Shown here piece after piece: positions 1 to 9,452 of a stretch of 64,000 bases of DNA. Origin of the DNA: Cnuella takakiae. GTDB taxonomy: Bacteria > Bacteroidota > Bacteroidia > Chitinophagales > Chitinophagaceae. The notes beneath the pieces were generated by a model. It made no database searches. It worked only from the letters and a program-made list of their open reading frames with translations, and was not told the DNA's origin. Position numbers and translations under genes: made by a program. The DNA is taken from NCBI RefSeq assembly GCF_001953305.1, contig NZ_MTFE01000010.1:2104571-2168570 (forward strand), in the 5' to 3' direction. How positions within the stretch are numbered: the first letter of the stretch is position 1; every line of letters begins with the position of its first letter.

Positions 1-557
1 GTTCCCCAACGGTAACTCTGATGCTGCAATCCAACCAGGTCAATCACCCGGTTTACTACCGTCATGGCCGCTTCTTCAATGGTTTTCGGCTTATTGTAAA
101 ACGAAGGCGTTGCGGGGCAAATGATGCCACCAGCCAGCGTCACCGTTTCCATATTGCGGATATGCACCAGGTTGTACGGCGTTTCGCGTACCACGAGGAT
201 CAGCTTCTTTCTTTCCTTCAGCATCACATCGGCGCTACGGGTTGTAAGATCATTGGAGATACCTCCAGCAATACGCCCCAGCGTACCCATTGAGCAGGGT
301 ACTACAATCAATGCATCGTACTGCGCTGAGCCCGAAGCAAAGGGCGCCAGGAAATCGTTGGTGTCGAAATAGCGGAAAGGAAAGTTTTGGTAAGATTCAT
401 CGCCCAACTCTGTTTGCCATACAAAACCTGCATTGCTGCTCATCACGATGCTCACCTCCTGTAGCTGTTCCTGCAACTGCACCAGTTTTTCCAACAACAG
501 CTTCGCATAGATCGATCCACTGGCACCGGTGATGGCTACGGCGATTTTCTTTTTCAT
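1..557 (-). CDS. ubiX: UbiX-type flavin prenyltransferase (3' end beyond window)
   Basis: Flavin prenyltransferase family: attaches a dimethylallyl group to reduced FMN, giving the prenyl-FMN cofactor of UbiD-type decarboxylases. The first 185 codons are visible and the end runs off the left edge. The N-terminus has the FMN-binding start ITGASGS (residues 9-15). VVPCSMGTLGRIAGG (about 85-99) and, further on, the RETPYNLVHIRNM segment are typical of UbiX. Upstream (575-582, read on the minus strand) a GCCGTTTG stretch could serve as the -7 promoter element. No ubiD partner is visible. The family call is confident; the pathway served (quinone or other decarboxylation) is inference. Confidence 0.9.
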   Translation of the reverse strand, partial: MKKKIAVAITGASGSIYAKLLLEKLVQLQEQLQEVSIVMSSNAGFVWQTELGDESYQNFPFRYFDTNDFLAPFASGSAQYDALIVVPCSMGTLGRIAGGISNDLTTRSADVMLKERKKLILVVRETPYNLVHIRNMETVTLAGGIICPATPSFYNKPKTIEEAAMTVVNRVIDLVGLQHQSYRWG

Positions 558-846
558 AGTAGTGGTTAAAAGTACAAACGGCGGGGGGAATGGTTGGCTT
601 TGTTTCACGCACGACGCAGCGGAGCCACGGCGCAACGGGGTTTCACGCAAAGGCGCTAAGGAGCAAAGACGCAAAATGAGGTGGCTCGCAAAGGCGCGAA
701 GACGCAAAGAAAAAATTCAAACCTTAATTGAGAAGAGTATTTCAATTCCTATCGTTGCGCCGTTGCTCCGCCGCGTCGTTGCGTGAAACACCCTTTGCGT
801 CTTTGCTCCTTAGCGCCTTTGCGAGCAATTCCCTTTGCGTGACAAT
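558..846. repeat. Spacer with an inverted pair of the 'gcaaaggcgc' dispersed repeat
   Basis: No gene. About 601-720 holds one copy of a dispersed repeat (core TTTCACGCAAAGGCGC, then AAGGAGCAAAGACGC), and about 752-841 holds the same repeat in reverse orientation. The two face each other and could form a long imperfect hairpin. Further inverted pairs of the same family lie at 3911-4109 and 6661-6945. Confidence 0.75.
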
Positions 847-869
847 AAAAAAGCCTCCCGGAGGAGGCT
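847..869 (-). terminator. Rho-independent terminator of the DPP-IV gene
   Basis: Stem AGCCTCC/GGAGGCT (852-858 with 863-869) and a 4-nt loop. On the minus strand it is followed by a run of T, only a few bases after the stop codon of the gene at 876-3044. Confidence 0.85.
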
Positions 870-875
870 CTTTAT

Positions 876-3044
876 TTAGAAGCTTTTCTTTTCGCTTTGT
901 ACCGGCACCGATACCCCCACCGGGCTGGGGTTATCGCGCAGGTTCTCGTAGATCCAGTTGGTCATCTTGTTCCAAAGGTGGAAGGAGGTATTGTCCGCCA
1001 TTCCGGAGATGCCGTGGTTCTTATTGGGATAGTATGCACTTTCAAAATCAATGTTCGACTTCACCAGCGAAGTAATCATCTGGGCGGCATTCTGGAAATG
1101 CACGTTGTCATCGGCTGTGCCGTGCACAATCAGGTATTTGCCTTTGATGAGGTGGGTAAAGTTGACAGGAGCTGTTTCGGCGTAGCCGGCAGCATTTTCC
1201 TGCGGTGTACGCATAAAGCGCTCGGTGTAGATATTGTCGTAAAATTTCCAGTTGGTAACAGGAGCAACGGCTACAGCTGCCTTGAACACATCGGCGCCCT
1301 TGGTGATGGCCATGGAGCTCATAAAACCACCGAAGCTCCAGCCCCAGTGACCGATGCGGTTGGCATCCACAAAAGGCTGTTTGGCCAGGTAGCGGGCGGC
1401 ATCCATCTGGTCTTCAATTTCCATCTGGCCGAGGCGCAGGTAGGTCTTCTTCTTGAACTCCTCGCCCCGGAAGCCAGTACCGGTATTATCTACGCTCACC
1501 ACAATCACGCCATTCTGTGCCAGCATCTGGTGCCACATGGAGGCGGCACCAAAGCGGTTGGCCACCTGCTGCGAGCCGGGGCCTCCGTAGTTGCAAAAGA
1601 GGATTGGGTATTTTTTATTGGGGTCAAAGTCGGCGGGTTTCAGCATCCAACCATTCAGCGTATCACCCTTGGTATTGGGTACGCGGATGAATTCCACCTT
1701 ACCCATGGCGTATTCGGAAAGCAAGGACTTCAGCTTTTTGTTCTCACCTGCTACCTTATTCTGCACTGCCACAATGCTGTTACCACTTTTTTTCAGGTCG
1801 TAAAGGGTCGTCGTTTGCGGGGTGTTGATGTTGGAGTAGTAGTCGTAGAACTGGGTAAAATCATTGTTGAGCTCCACGCGGTGCCAGCCGGTGCCATTGG
1901 TCAGCTGGGTTGTTTTCTTACCATCAAAGTCCGTAACAAAGAGGTTGCGGTCCATGGGGGTAGGGTAGGCAACGGTATAATACACCAGGCGGGTCGCCTC
2001 ATCTACGCCGTTTACCTCGGCAATATCGTATTTGCCCTTCGTGAGCTGAATTTTGGATTTGCCGTCGATGCTGTGGCGATACAACTGGTAATAGCCGTCC
2101 TTCTCCGAACCAAAGAGGATGTTTTTGCCATCTTTTAAAAACCACCAGTCATCGTTGATGTCCACATAATACTTGTTGGTTTCTTCATACAGGGGCTTGC
2201 TGGCGCCGGTAGCGGCTTCGGTGAGCAGGAGCTTCAGGTTGTTCTGGAGGCGGTTCATCCAGTACACCACCAGCTTGCTGTCGTCCTGTGTCCACTTGAT
2301 GCGGGGGATGTAGATATCGCCCTGCTGGAACTGTGCAGGCACCTGCTTGCCGGAAGCCACATCGTAGATATGGATGCTTACGTTGCTGTTGGCTTCACCT
2401 GCCTTGGGGTATTTGTAGCGGTAATCCTTATTATTGATGCTGTCGTAAATGGTCATGTTGAACTCCTTTACGCCGCTCTCGTCAAACTTGTAATAGGCGA
2501 TGTAGTTGCCTTTGGGGCTCCACTGGTAAGCCTGGCTGAAGGAGAATTCTTCTTCGTATACCCAGTCGGCATTGCCGTTGATGATGAAGTTCCACTTGCC
2601 ATCGGTGGTGATGGGGGTGGTTTTGGCAGAGGCGATGTCGTACACGTACAGGTTGTTGTCGAGTACATAAGCCACCTTGGTGCCATCGGGTGAAAAGCTG
2701 GGATGGAGCACCTTGCCTTCGTTGAGGCGGATGGATTTTTTAGTTGCTACATCATAGAGGTAAGCCGTGCTTTTGGAAGAGCGGCGGTAAATGGGTTCGC
2801 GGCCCGTGAAAAATAAGATGCGCTTCTTATCGGCGCTGGCAGCATAATCCTGGGTATTGATGGCTTTGCCCCCTTCGTCTTTAACGTCTTTGGCATCAAA
2901 GAGGGTTTCGGCAGGAGGCTCAAAACCCTGAACAAACTCGGGGCGAAAGGTGCCTTTTTTGTAAATGTCTTCGAGGGTGATCTTCTTGTTTTGTGCCAGC
3001 GTAAACAGCGGCACGAAGAAAAGGAGCATCCAGATGCTTCTCAT
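876..3044 (-). CDS. Prolyl dipeptidyl peptidase, DPP-IV type (peptidase family S9B)
   Basis: Secreted or periplasmic serine peptidase that releases Xaa-Pro dipeptides from peptide N-termini. 722 aa, the usual family length. A signal peptide (residues 1-18, ending in TLAQ) is followed by an eight-bladed beta-propeller region (to about 470) and an alpha/beta-hydrolase domain. The nucleophile is Ser570 in GWSFGGF; the remaining triad is an Asp in HGTADDNVH (645-646) and His677 in NKNHG. The propeller carries DWVYEEE, whose Glu pair holds the substrate N-terminus in DPP-IV, which argues against a plain prolyl oligopeptidase. It stands alone with its own terminator; a TACATTTA promoter-like element is at about 3070-3077. 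Confidence 0.93.
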   Translation of the reverse strand: MRSIWMLLFFVPLFTLAQNKKITLEDIYKKGTFRPEFVQGFEPPAETLFDAKDVKDEGGKAINTQDYAASADKKRILFFTGREPIYRRSSKSTAYLYDVATKKSIRLNEGKVLHPSFSPDGTKVAYVLDNNLYVYDIASAKTTPITTDGKWNFIINGNADWVYEEEFSFSQAYQWSPKGNYIAYYKFDESGVKEFNMTIYDSINNKDYRYKYPKAGEANSNVSIHIYDVASGKQVPAQFQQGDIYIPRIKWTQDDSKLVVYWMNRLQNNLKLLLTEAATGASKPLYEETNKYYVDINDDWWFLKDGKNILFGSEKDGYYQLYRHSIDGKSKIQLTKGKYDIAEVNGVDEATRLVYYTVAYPTPMDRNLFVTDFDGKKTTQLTNGTGWHRVELNNDFTQFYDYYSNINTPQTTTLYDLKKSGNSIVAVQNKVAGENKKLKSLLSEYAMGKVEFIRVPNTKGDTLNGWMLKPADFDPNKKYPILFCNYGGPGSQQVANRFGAASMWHQMLAQNGVIVVSVDNTGTGFRGEEFKKKTYLRLGQMEIEDQMDAARYLAKQPFVDANRIGHWGWSFGGFMSSMAITKGADVFKAAVAVAPVTNWKFYDNIYTERFMRTPQENAAGYAETAPVNFTHLIKGKYLIVHGTADDNVHFQNAAQMITSLVKSNIDFESAYYPNKNHGISGMADNTSFHLWNKMTNWIYENLRDNPSPVGVSVPVQSEKKSF

Positions 3045-3434
3045 GTGCTGGGAAAAATTTTGTGAGGGCTAAATGTAGGAAAAAGAGGGGGGATTGGGGG
3101 ATGGTGATTGGTTATTTGTGATTAGTGATTAGTGATTGGGTATTGGGTATTGGGTATTGGGTATTGGGTATTGGGTATTGGAATTTTACAAGGTACATAA
3201 TCAATGCACATTGCAGGTGCAACACCAAACACCAATACTGCCGGAAGTCGTATAAAAGCTGGTTCGTGTTTATTGCTTGCACGTTCACTCGAAGCGGTTT
3301 AGACAAATGCTTTACCCTTCCGCCCATTTTACCATTCCTCGCACCTGGTTCCTGCCAATCATTTAAAATCATAAAAGTCTGGGGTCCAGTGTTCCTATCA
3401 ATCCTTCTAAAATCCTGCAAATCACCGGTTCCTA
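3045..3434. repeat. Spacer with a 7-bp tandem repeat (GGGTATT)
   Basis: About 3138-3180 consists of six or so head-to-tail copies of GGGTATT, preceded by looser GATTAGT units (3118-3137). The length makes replication slippage likely. The rest of the spacer (3190-3430) shows no gene or recognisable element. Confidence 0.8.
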
Positions 3435-3833
3435 TTACTTGTTCTGGACTACCCTCCCCAACAATTTCTGGGCTCTTTCCGATAATGGCTGTACATAGCT
3501 GTCATCGTCGTGGGCGTAGGTGATATAGTTGCAATTGCCTTCCGATTTGCCGGGTGTAACAGCAAAAGGCGCCTCTAATAAAACAGTGCTGTCCTGGCGA
3601 AACCGGAGCAGTCCCAGAGCGGAACAGGTATCTTTTACATCATTCGTTTTACCATTTACCTGGCTACGCAGGATGTCAATACCTGTACTGTCCTGTGTGT
3701 CAAAGTACAGGGTATCTCCGCCATTATATACCAGGATGTCCACCCGGTTGGTTGTATTCAGAAACTTGTTGTAATTGTTGGGCTGCGTACAGGCAACAGC
3801 CAGCAGTAAAACGGCGGCGGCAAATGGTTTCAT
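3435..3833 (-). CDS. Small putative lipoprotein of unknown function
   Basis: 132 aa. I chose the start at 3833 because it opens on a lipoprotein signal (MKPFAAAVLLLAVAC, lipobox LAVAC with the acylated Cys at 15). The frame remains open to 3983, but the extension runs into repeat DNA and has no signal. The mature part is rich in Asp, Asn and Thr with two more cysteines (in DTCSALG and EGNCNYI), possibly a disulfide. It ends KLLGRVVQNK. A -7-like element (GGCTTTTG on the minus strand, 3865-3872) lies 32 bases upstream. I do not recognise the family; membrane anchoring is inference. Confidence 0.6.
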   Translation of the reverse strand: MKPFAAAVLLLAVACTQPNNYNKFLNTTNRVDILVYNGGDTLYFDTQDSTGIDILRSQVNGKTNDVKDTCSALGLLRFRQDSTVLLEAPFAVTPGKSEGNCNYITYAHDDDSYVQPLSERAQKLLGRVVQNK

Positions 3834-3910
3834 GTTGTGGTTGAAGGTTTGGCTGCTAAACTTACAAAAGCCGGGCCCGGCGTGCAAGTAGGGTTGCTTG
3901 CAACTATATT

Positions 3911-4109
3911 TCACGCAAAGGTGCCAAGGAGCAAAGAAGCAAAGTTTATTTGCTCGCAACGACGCAACGGAGCCACGGTGCAACGAATAAATAGAGAAAA
4001 CTTATTGGCTTTTCGTTCCATGTTTTACTCAACATGTAATCCATCTCTGCGCCTTTGCTCCTTAGCGCCTTTGCGTGAAACATCCGTGGCTCCGTTGCTT
4101 CGTTGCGTA
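3911..4109. repeat. Second inverted pair of the 'gcaaaggcgc' dispersed repeat
   Basis: A forward copy (about 3911-3986, TTTCACGCAAAGGTGCC onwards) and a reverse copy (about 4047-4109, ending GCGCCTTTGCGTGAAA and then GGCTCCGTTGC) enclose a 60-base core. Same family as 601-841 and 6661-6945. It ends just before the ccoI regulatory region. Confidence 0.75.
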
Positions 4110-4114
4110 AACCC

Positions 4115-4179
4115 TGACGAGGGTCACGCCCCACTTTGACACACCTCAGCTTTCCCCAACCCACTCCCCCGGACTTTTG
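4115..4179 (+). promoter_or_regulatory. ccoI promoter with two FNR/FixK-like dyads
   Basis: TGAC-GAGG-GTCA (4115-4126, perfect dyad) and TGAC-ACAC-CTCA (4137-4148, one mismatch) lie upstream of GACTTTTG (4172-4179), a Bacteroidota -7 element. Site centres are 55 and 33 bases upstream of the centre of the -7 element, exactly the two distances seen in front of ccoS. Transcription would start near 4183. The regulator class is inferred from the motif and from the known FNR/FixK control of cbb3 genes elsewhere. Confidence 0.6.
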
Positions 4180-4209
4180 TAGCCATTGAAACGACCAATC
4201 CTCCCCAAC

Positions 4210-6660
4210 ATGGAAGTACTAACCCCCATACCGCCTAAAAAGGCAGCACCCGCCCAGCCCAGGCAGGCTACTACCTGCTACCACTGTGGTGAAGCCTGCG
4301 ATCAGGCCATCCCCGAAGATGACCATTTCTTCTGCTGCAAAGGCTGCAAGTTCGTGTACAGCCTGCTCAAGGAAAACGGGATGTGCAACTACTATGAGCT
4401 GAGCAACACGCCGGGTATTAAGGTAAAAGGCAGGTTCTCTTCCGACCGCTTTGCTTACCTCGACAACGAAGAGGTGGTAAACAAACTCCTCAGCTTTACC
4501 GATGGAAAGGTGAGCCATGTAAACCTCTACCTGCCACAGATGCACTGTGCATCCTGCATCTGGCTGCTGGAAAACCTCCATGCCATTCAGCCTGGCATCC
4601 TGCAAAGCACCACCAACTTCGGACAGAAAGAAATCTTCATTGCCTACGACCCTGCCCAAACCTCCCTGCGCAAAGTGGTGGAGCTGCTGGCCTTCGTAGG
4701 TTATGAGCCTTATATCACGTTTAACGACGGTGAGCAAAAGCAACCCAAGAAGATCACCCGCAAGCAGTTTTACAAGATTGGTATTGCCGGTTTTGCCTTC
4801 AGCCAGATCATGATGATGTCCTTTCCCGAGTACTTTGCTTCGGGGCAGATTAGCGAGGCTTACCTACAGCGCATCTTTTCCTGGCTCAACCTGGTGCTGG
4901 CCCTGCCGGTTTTCTTTTATAGCGCTTCCGACTTCTTTGTATCCGCATATAAAGGCCTGCGGCAAAACTGGCTTAATATCGATGCACCCATTGCGCTTTC
5001 CATCGTAATGACCTTCAGCCGGAGCGTGTACGAGGTAGTGAGCGGTACCGGCCCGGGCTATTTCGATTCCATGTCGGGCATCGTGTTCTTTATGCTGGTG
5101 GGCCGGTGGTTCCAGAACAAAACCCACGATGCATTCTCCTTTGACCGCGACTATAAATCTTATTTCCCGCTGGGCGTAACCCGCATGGGTGAGGATGGGG
5201 GAGAGGAGGCAATCTCAATTTCCAATATCAAGGCCGGCGACCGCATCCTGGTACGCCACAACGAAATGGTTCCCGCCGACGGCATCATCCGCAATGGCGA
5301 GGGCAGCATCGACTACAGCTTTGTGTCGGGCGAGAACACGCCGGTGCATAAGCGGAAGGGCGAGCTGGTGTATGCCGGTGCCCGCCAATTGGGCGGCAGC
5401 CTGGAGCTGGAAGTGGTGAAAGCCGTTTCGCAGAGCTATATCACCCAACTGTGGAACAACAACGAAGGCATGGGAGCGGAGAAGAACAGGGACAAATCCT
5501 TTATCCATCCCTGGAGCCGCTATTTTACTGCAGCACTTTTTACCATCGCTGCAAGTGCCGGTATTTACTGGGCCATTGTAAACCCGGCCAATATCCTTCC
5601 TGCTGTCACTGCAGCACTGATCGTAGCCTGCCCTTGCTCGTTGCTCCTGTCAGCCACCTTTACGTTTGGCAACATGATGCGCATCTTTGGCAAACACAAG
5701 ATGTACCTCAAAAATGCATCGGTAATAGAGGGCCTTTCAAGGGTAAACCATATTGTTTTTGATAAAACTGGTACCCTTACCCATACCACCAAGGCACAGG
5801 TAAAATTCATTGGGCTCGCCCTCGGCCAGTACGAAAACAGCCTGGTGTACAGCGTTGCCAAACAAAGTGCGCATCCCCTGAGCCGCCTGTTGGCTGCCTA
5901 CCTGCTGGATGCGAACGCAAAGCCGTTGCCCGTTGCTGGTTTCCAGGAACTGGCAGGCAAGGGCGCTGAAGCCACCATCAATGGTGAACTCGTTCGCATC
6001 GGTTCTGCAGCCTTTGTTACCGGCACGGCCATGGAAAAGAAAGGTACCGGCCCTGAAGTGTATGTATCTATTGGTGGCAAACTGAAAGGACATTTTGCCA
6101 TAGCCAACAGTTACCGCGAGGGCGTGAAAGCCATGGTTGCCGACCTGGAGAAAAAGGGCTATCAATTGCACCTGCTTTCCGGCGATAATGCATCTGAAAA
6201 AAGCAATCTCCAGCAAATCTTTGGCACCGATACACCCATGCACTTCGGGCAAAGCCCACAAAGCAAGCTGGAATACATTGCCCTTTTGCAACAGGAACCA
6301 CAGGCTCGCGTACTGATGCTGGGTGATGGCCTCAACGATGCCGGTGCCCTCCGCCAGAGTGATGTGGGCGTGGCTGTGAGCGAGAACACCAGCCAGTTTA
6401 CCCCGGCTTCCGATGCCATTTTGGATAGTGCCAATGTGGGCAAGCTCCACCAGTTGCTCTCCTTTGCCAAAGCAGGTAAAAAGATTGTAACTGGCTCATT
6501 TATCCTGTCGATTCTCTACAACTGTGTGGGTTTAAGTTTTGCCACCACAGCCAATCTCTCGCCCATGGTAGCGGCCATCCTGATGCCTGCAAGCTCTATA
6601 TCGATCATCGTGTTCACGGCGCTGGCTGCGGCAGTAGCGGCCAGGCGGCGGGGGCTTTGA
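4210..6660 (+). CDS. ccoI: Copper-transporting P1B-type ATPase, CcoI/FixI type
   Basis: Heavy-metal P-type ATPase, in this context the copper exporter needed for assembling the cbb3 oxidase. 816 aa from ATG 4210; an in-frame TTG at 4186 is nearly on the predicted transcription start and is less likely. N-terminal Cys cluster C23-x2-C26 ... C42-C43-x2-C46 (the CcoI-type metal-binding domain), HMA-like MHCASC (111-116), eight expected membrane helices, the CPC metal site in IVACPCSLL (about 474-476), phosphorylation motif DKTGTLT (Asp518) and hinge GDGLNDAGAL. The first gene of the cbb3 locus, followed by repeats and ccoS. Confidence 0.93.
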   Translation: MEVLTPIPPKKAAPAQPRQATTCYHCGEACDQAIPEDDHFFCCKGCKFVYSLLKENGMCNYYELSNTPGIKVKGRFSSDRFAYLDNEEVVNKLLSFTDGKVSHVNLYLPQMHCASCIWLLENLHAIQPGILQSTTNFGQKEIFIAYDPAQTSLRKVVELLAFVGYEPYITFNDGEQKQPKKITRKQFYKIGIAGFAFSQIMMMSFPEYFASGQISEAYLQRIFSWLNLVLALPVFFYSASDFFVSAYKGLRQNWLNIDAPIALSIVMTFSRSVYEVVSGTGPGYFDSMSGIVFFMLVGRWFQNKTHDAFSFDRDYKSYFPLGVTRMGEDGGEEAISISNIKAGDRILVRHNEMVPADGIIRNGEGSIDYSFVSGENTPVHKRKGELVYAGARQLGGSLELEVVKAVSQSYITQLWNNNEGMGAEKNRDKSFIHPWSRYFTAALFTIAASAGIYWAIVNPANILPAVTAALIVACPCSLLLSATFTFGNMMRIFGKHKMYLKNASVIEGLSRVNHIVFDKTGTLTHTTKAQVKFIGLALGQYENSLVYSVAKQSAHPLSRLLAAYLLDANAKPLPVAGFQELAGKGAEATINGELVRIGSAAFVTGTAMEKKGTGPEVYVSIGGKLKGHFAIANSYREGVKAMVADLEKKGYQLHLLSGDNASEKSNLQQIFGTDTPMHFGQSPQSKLEYIALLQQEPQARVLMLGDGLNDAGALRQSDVGVAVSENTSQFTPASDAILDSANVGKLHQLLSFAKAGKKIVTGSFILSILYNCVGLSFATTANLSPMVAAILMPASSISIIVFTALAAAVAARRRGL

Positions 6661-6945
6661 GTTTCACGCAAAGGCGCGGCGGAGCCACGGCGAAACGAGG
6701 ATGTTTTCATTTAAGCGCCGTGCAAAGAAGGAATGTCATGCCGAACTTGTTTCGGCATCTCCTGCTTGATTCGTAAACTCCGAGATAAGAAGGGGATGCC
6801 GAAACAAGTTCGGCCTGACAAACCTCCGGCCTTTACCAAATCCTGCCATTTGAAATATTCTTTGCGTCTTTGCTCCTCCGCGCCTTTGCGTGAAAAACTC
6901 TGTGCGCCGTTGCTCCGTTGCGCCGTTGCGGGAAACAAACCGCGT
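6661..6945. repeat. Nested inverted repeats between ccoI and ccoS
   Basis: The outer pair is the 'gcaaaggcgc' repeat (6661-6700 forward, about 6859-6945 reverse). Inside it is a second, unrelated inverted pair: ATGCCGAACTTGTTTCGGCA near 6739 and its complement TGCCGAAACAAGTTCGGC near 6798-6815, about 25 bases each. The whole could fold into a cruciform-like structure. No coding sequence. Confidence 0.8.
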
Positions 6946-6962
6946 GAAAAACAACCCCTCCC

Positions 6963-7028
6963 GTGACCAGCTTCACCCATTTGTCTGACAATCGTCAGGT
7001 GCTGCCCACCCCCTCCAAAATACTTTTG
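6963..7028 (+). promoter_or_regulatory. ccoS-ccoNOQP promoter with two FNR/FixK-like dyads
   Basis: CTGAC-AATC-GTCAG (6985-6998) is a perfect dyad. A weaker one, TGAC-CAGC-TTCA (6964-6975), also reads GTGA-N6-TCAC. The -7 element TACTTTTG (7021-7028) matches TAnnTTTG exactly. Dyad centres are 33 and 55 bases upstream of the -7 centre, identical to ccoI. With the start near 7032, the sites sit at about -41 and -63, classic class II and class I activator positions. Confidence 0.65.
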
Positions 7029-7048
7029 ATCCATCAAATAAATCAGCC

Positions 7049-7213
7049 ATGAGCGCACTGGTAGTTCTAATCGTAGTCAGCATGATCGTCGCAGGAGGCT
7101 TCCTGGGGCTGTTCATCTTCTCGGTGAAAAAAGGCCAGTACGACGACGATTACACCCCCTCCGTACGGATGCTGTTCGACGACGGCGTTACCAATACAGA
7201 CAAGCAACCGTAA
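7049..7213 (+). CDS. ccoS: CcoS, cbb3 oxidase maturation protein
   Basis: 54 aa. A single N-terminal membrane helix (about residues 3-27, VVLIVVSMIVAGGFLGLFIF) is followed by a short charged tail starting KKGQYDDDYTPSVRMLFDD; the Gly-Gln-Tyr-Asp-Asp part is the CcoS signature. The protein is needed for cofactor insertion into cbb3 oxidase. It begins 17 bases after the predicted transcription start and is followed 41 bases later by ccoNO, so the two are very likely co-transcribed. Confidence 0.9.
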   Translation: MSALVVLIVVSMIVAGGFLGLFIFSVKKGQYDDDYTPSVRMLFDDGVTNTDKQP

Positions 7214-7254
7214 TCCAATCTATACCAAGCAACAAGCACAAAGCACTTCAAAGC

Positions 7255-9447
7255 ATGGAAACAATCAAACAAGGAAGTTTCGCCAAAGAGGTTCTGCAGC
7301 GGCCCCACACCGAAGGCAGGCGCGAGACATTTTATTACGACAACGCCATCGTGCGCAACTTCGCCGCGGCAACGGTCATCTGGGGCGTGGTGGGCATGCT
7401 GGCCGGTTTGTGGGCAGCCCTTCAACTGGTGCTCCCCGAAAGCCTGAACATCGGCCCCTGGTTCAACTTCGGCCGCCTGCGCCCGCTGCACACCAACGCC
7501 GTGATCTTCGCCTTCGTAGGCAATGGTATTTTCATGGGTTATTACTACTCTATCCAACGCCTGCTGAAAACCCGTATGTGGAGCGACCTGATGGGCAAGA
7601 TCCACTTCTGGGGCTGGCAGGCCATCATCGTAGCCGCCGCCATCACCCTGCCGTTAGGTTTTACTACTTCTAAAGAGTACGCCGAGCTGGAATGGCCCAT
7701 CGACATCGCCATTACCCTCATCTGGGTTGTATTTGGCTGGAACATGTTTGCCACCATCCTCAAGCGCCGCGAACGCCACCTCTATGTAGCCATCTGGTTT
7801 TACATTGCCACTTTTGTTACGGTTGCGGTACTGCACATCGTGAACTCGCTGGCGATCCCCGTAAGCTTCTTCAAAAGCTACTCCGCATTTGCCGGTGTGC
7901 AGGACGCGCTGGTGCAGTGGTGGTATGGTCACAACGCAGTAGCGTTTTTCCTCACCACACCTTACCTGGGCCTGATGTATTACTTCCTGCCCAAGGCTGC
8001 TAACCGCCCTGTATATTCTTACAAGCTTTCCATCATCCACTTCTGGTCCTTGATCTTTATCTATATCTGGGCCGGACCGCACCACCTGCTGTATACTGCA
8101 CTGCCCAACTGGGCGCAGTCGCTGGGTATCGTGTTCTCCTTTACCCTCATCTTCCCTTCATGGGGTGGTATGATCAACGGCCTGCTTACGCTGCGTGGTG
8201 CCTGGGATAAAGTGCGTGAAGACGTGATCCTGAAGTTTATGGTGGTAGCGGTTACCTGCTACGGTATGGCCACCTTCGAAGGGCCCATGCTGTCGCTGAA
8301 AAACATCAACGCCATCTCGCACTTCACAGACTGGACCATTGCCCACGTACACGTAGGCGGCCTTGGCTGGAACGGCTTCCTCACCTTTGGTATCCTGTAC
8401 TGGCTGGTACCCAAGATCTTCCGCACCGAGCTGTACTCGAAGAAGCTGGCCAACGTACATTTCTGGATCGGCACACTGGGTATCCTGTTCTATGCCATCC
8501 CCATGTATATCGCAGGCTTTATGCAGGCCTCCATGTGGAAGCAGTTTACCCCCAGCGGACAGCTGAAATACCAGTTCCTCGATACTGTAACCTTTATGAA
8601 GCCCTTCTACGCCACACGTGGCCTGGGTGGTGCGCTCTTCGTTGCCGGTGCCATCATCATGATGTACAACCTGTGGAAGACCGCCAAGCAAGGCAAACTG
8701 CTGGCCAACGAACAGGCTGAAGCGCCTGCCCTTGAAAAATATACTGCCCACAAAGGCGAGCATTGGCACCGTTGGGTAGAGCGCAAACCTACACCCATGC
8801 TGGTGGCTACCCTCATCGTGATCCTGATTGGTGGTGCTGTGGAAATGATCCCCACCTTCTTGGTGAAGTCAAACGTTCCCACCATCGCAAGCGTGAAGCC
8901 TTACACTCCGTTGGAACTGCAGGGTCGTGATATCTATGTACGCGAAGGTTGCTATACCTGTCATTCGCAGATGATCCGTCCGTTCCGTTCCGAAACCGAG
9001 CGGTACGGCGAATACTCCAAAGCCGGTGAGTTTGTGTACGACTTCCCGTTCCAGTGGGGCTCCAAGCGCACCGGTCCCGACCTGGCACGTGAAGGCGCCG
9101 GCAACAACCGCAAGAGCAATACCTGGCACTACAATCACCTCGATGATCCGCAGGCCATCTCAACCGGTTCCATTATGCCCGCTTACTCCTTCCTGATCGA
9201 CGCCAGGCTGGATACCGCCAGCACACCAGGTAAGATTAAAGCGATGCAAACCCTGGGAGTGCCTTATGCCAAAGGCTTCGAACTGGAGGCCAATAAGGAC
9301 CTGATGAAGCAGGCAAATGAAATCGCCAGCGATCTGAAGAAAAACAACATCAACGTTCCTGCCGACCGTGAAGTACTGGCCGTAATTGCCTACCTCCAGC
9401 GTCTGGGTACTGATATTGGCAATAATAAAACAGCGCAATTGAAATAG
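7255..9447 (+). CDS. ccoNO: Fused cbb3 cytochrome c oxidase subunits I and II (CcoNO)
   Basis: 730 aa: the catalytic heme-copper subunit CcoN (about residues 20-490, twelve expected helices, including the region GPHHLLYTALPNW) fused to the membrane-anchored cytochrome c subunit CcoO (about 500-730). The CcoO part has one heme c site, C566-Y-T-C569-H570, and downstream GPDLAREG and SIMPAYSFL with the Met that would be the axial ligand. In proteobacteria the two are separate genes; the fusion is common in Bacteroidota. It reduces O2 to water with high affinity and pumps protons in the inner membrane. The ATG at 7255 follows 41 bases after ccoS. Confidence 0.96.
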   Translation: METIKQGSFAKEVLQRPHTEGRRETFYYDNAIVRNFAAATVIWGVVGMLAGLWAALQLVLPESLNIGPWFNFGRLRPLHTNAVIFAFVGNGIFMGYYYSIQRLLKTRMWSDLMGKIHFWGWQAIIVAAAITLPLGFTTSKEYAELEWPIDIAITLIWVVFGWNMFATILKRRERHLYVAIWFYIATFVTVAVLHIVNSLAIPVSFFKSYSAFAGVQDALVQWWYGHNAVAFFLTTPYLGLMYYFLPKAANRPVYSYKLSIIHFWSLIFIYIWAGPHHLLYTALPNWAQSLGIVFSFTLIFPSWGGMINGLLTLRGAWDKVREDVILKFMVVAVTCYGMATFEGPMLSLKNINAISHFTDWTIAHVHVGGLGWNGFLTFGILYWLVPKIFRTELYSKKLANVHFWIGTLGILFYAIPMYIAGFMQASMWKQFTPSGQLKYQFLDTVTFMKPFYATRGLGGALFVAGAIIMMYNLWKTAKQGKLLANEQAEAPALEKYTAHKGEHWHRWVERKPTPMLVATLIVILIGGAVEMIPTFLVKSNVPTIASVKPYTPLELQGRDIYVREGCYTCHSQMIRPFRSETERYGEYSKAGEFVYDFPFQWGSKRTGPDLAREGAGNNRKSNTWHYNHLDDPQAISTGSIMPAYSFLIDARLDTASTPGKIKAMQTLGVPYAKGFELEANKDLMKQANEIASDLKKNNINVPADREVLAVIAYLQRLGTDIGNNKTAQLK

Positions 9448-9452
9448 TGAAA

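Noticed and set aside
3138-3180. Short tandem repeat considered as a CRISPR remnant
   Set aside because: Units are 7 bases with no spacers and no cas genes.
4186-4209. TTG start for ccoI, eight codons upstream of the ATG
   Set aside because: It lies only a few bases from the predicted transcription start and has poor start context; ATG 4210 gives a normal N-terminus.
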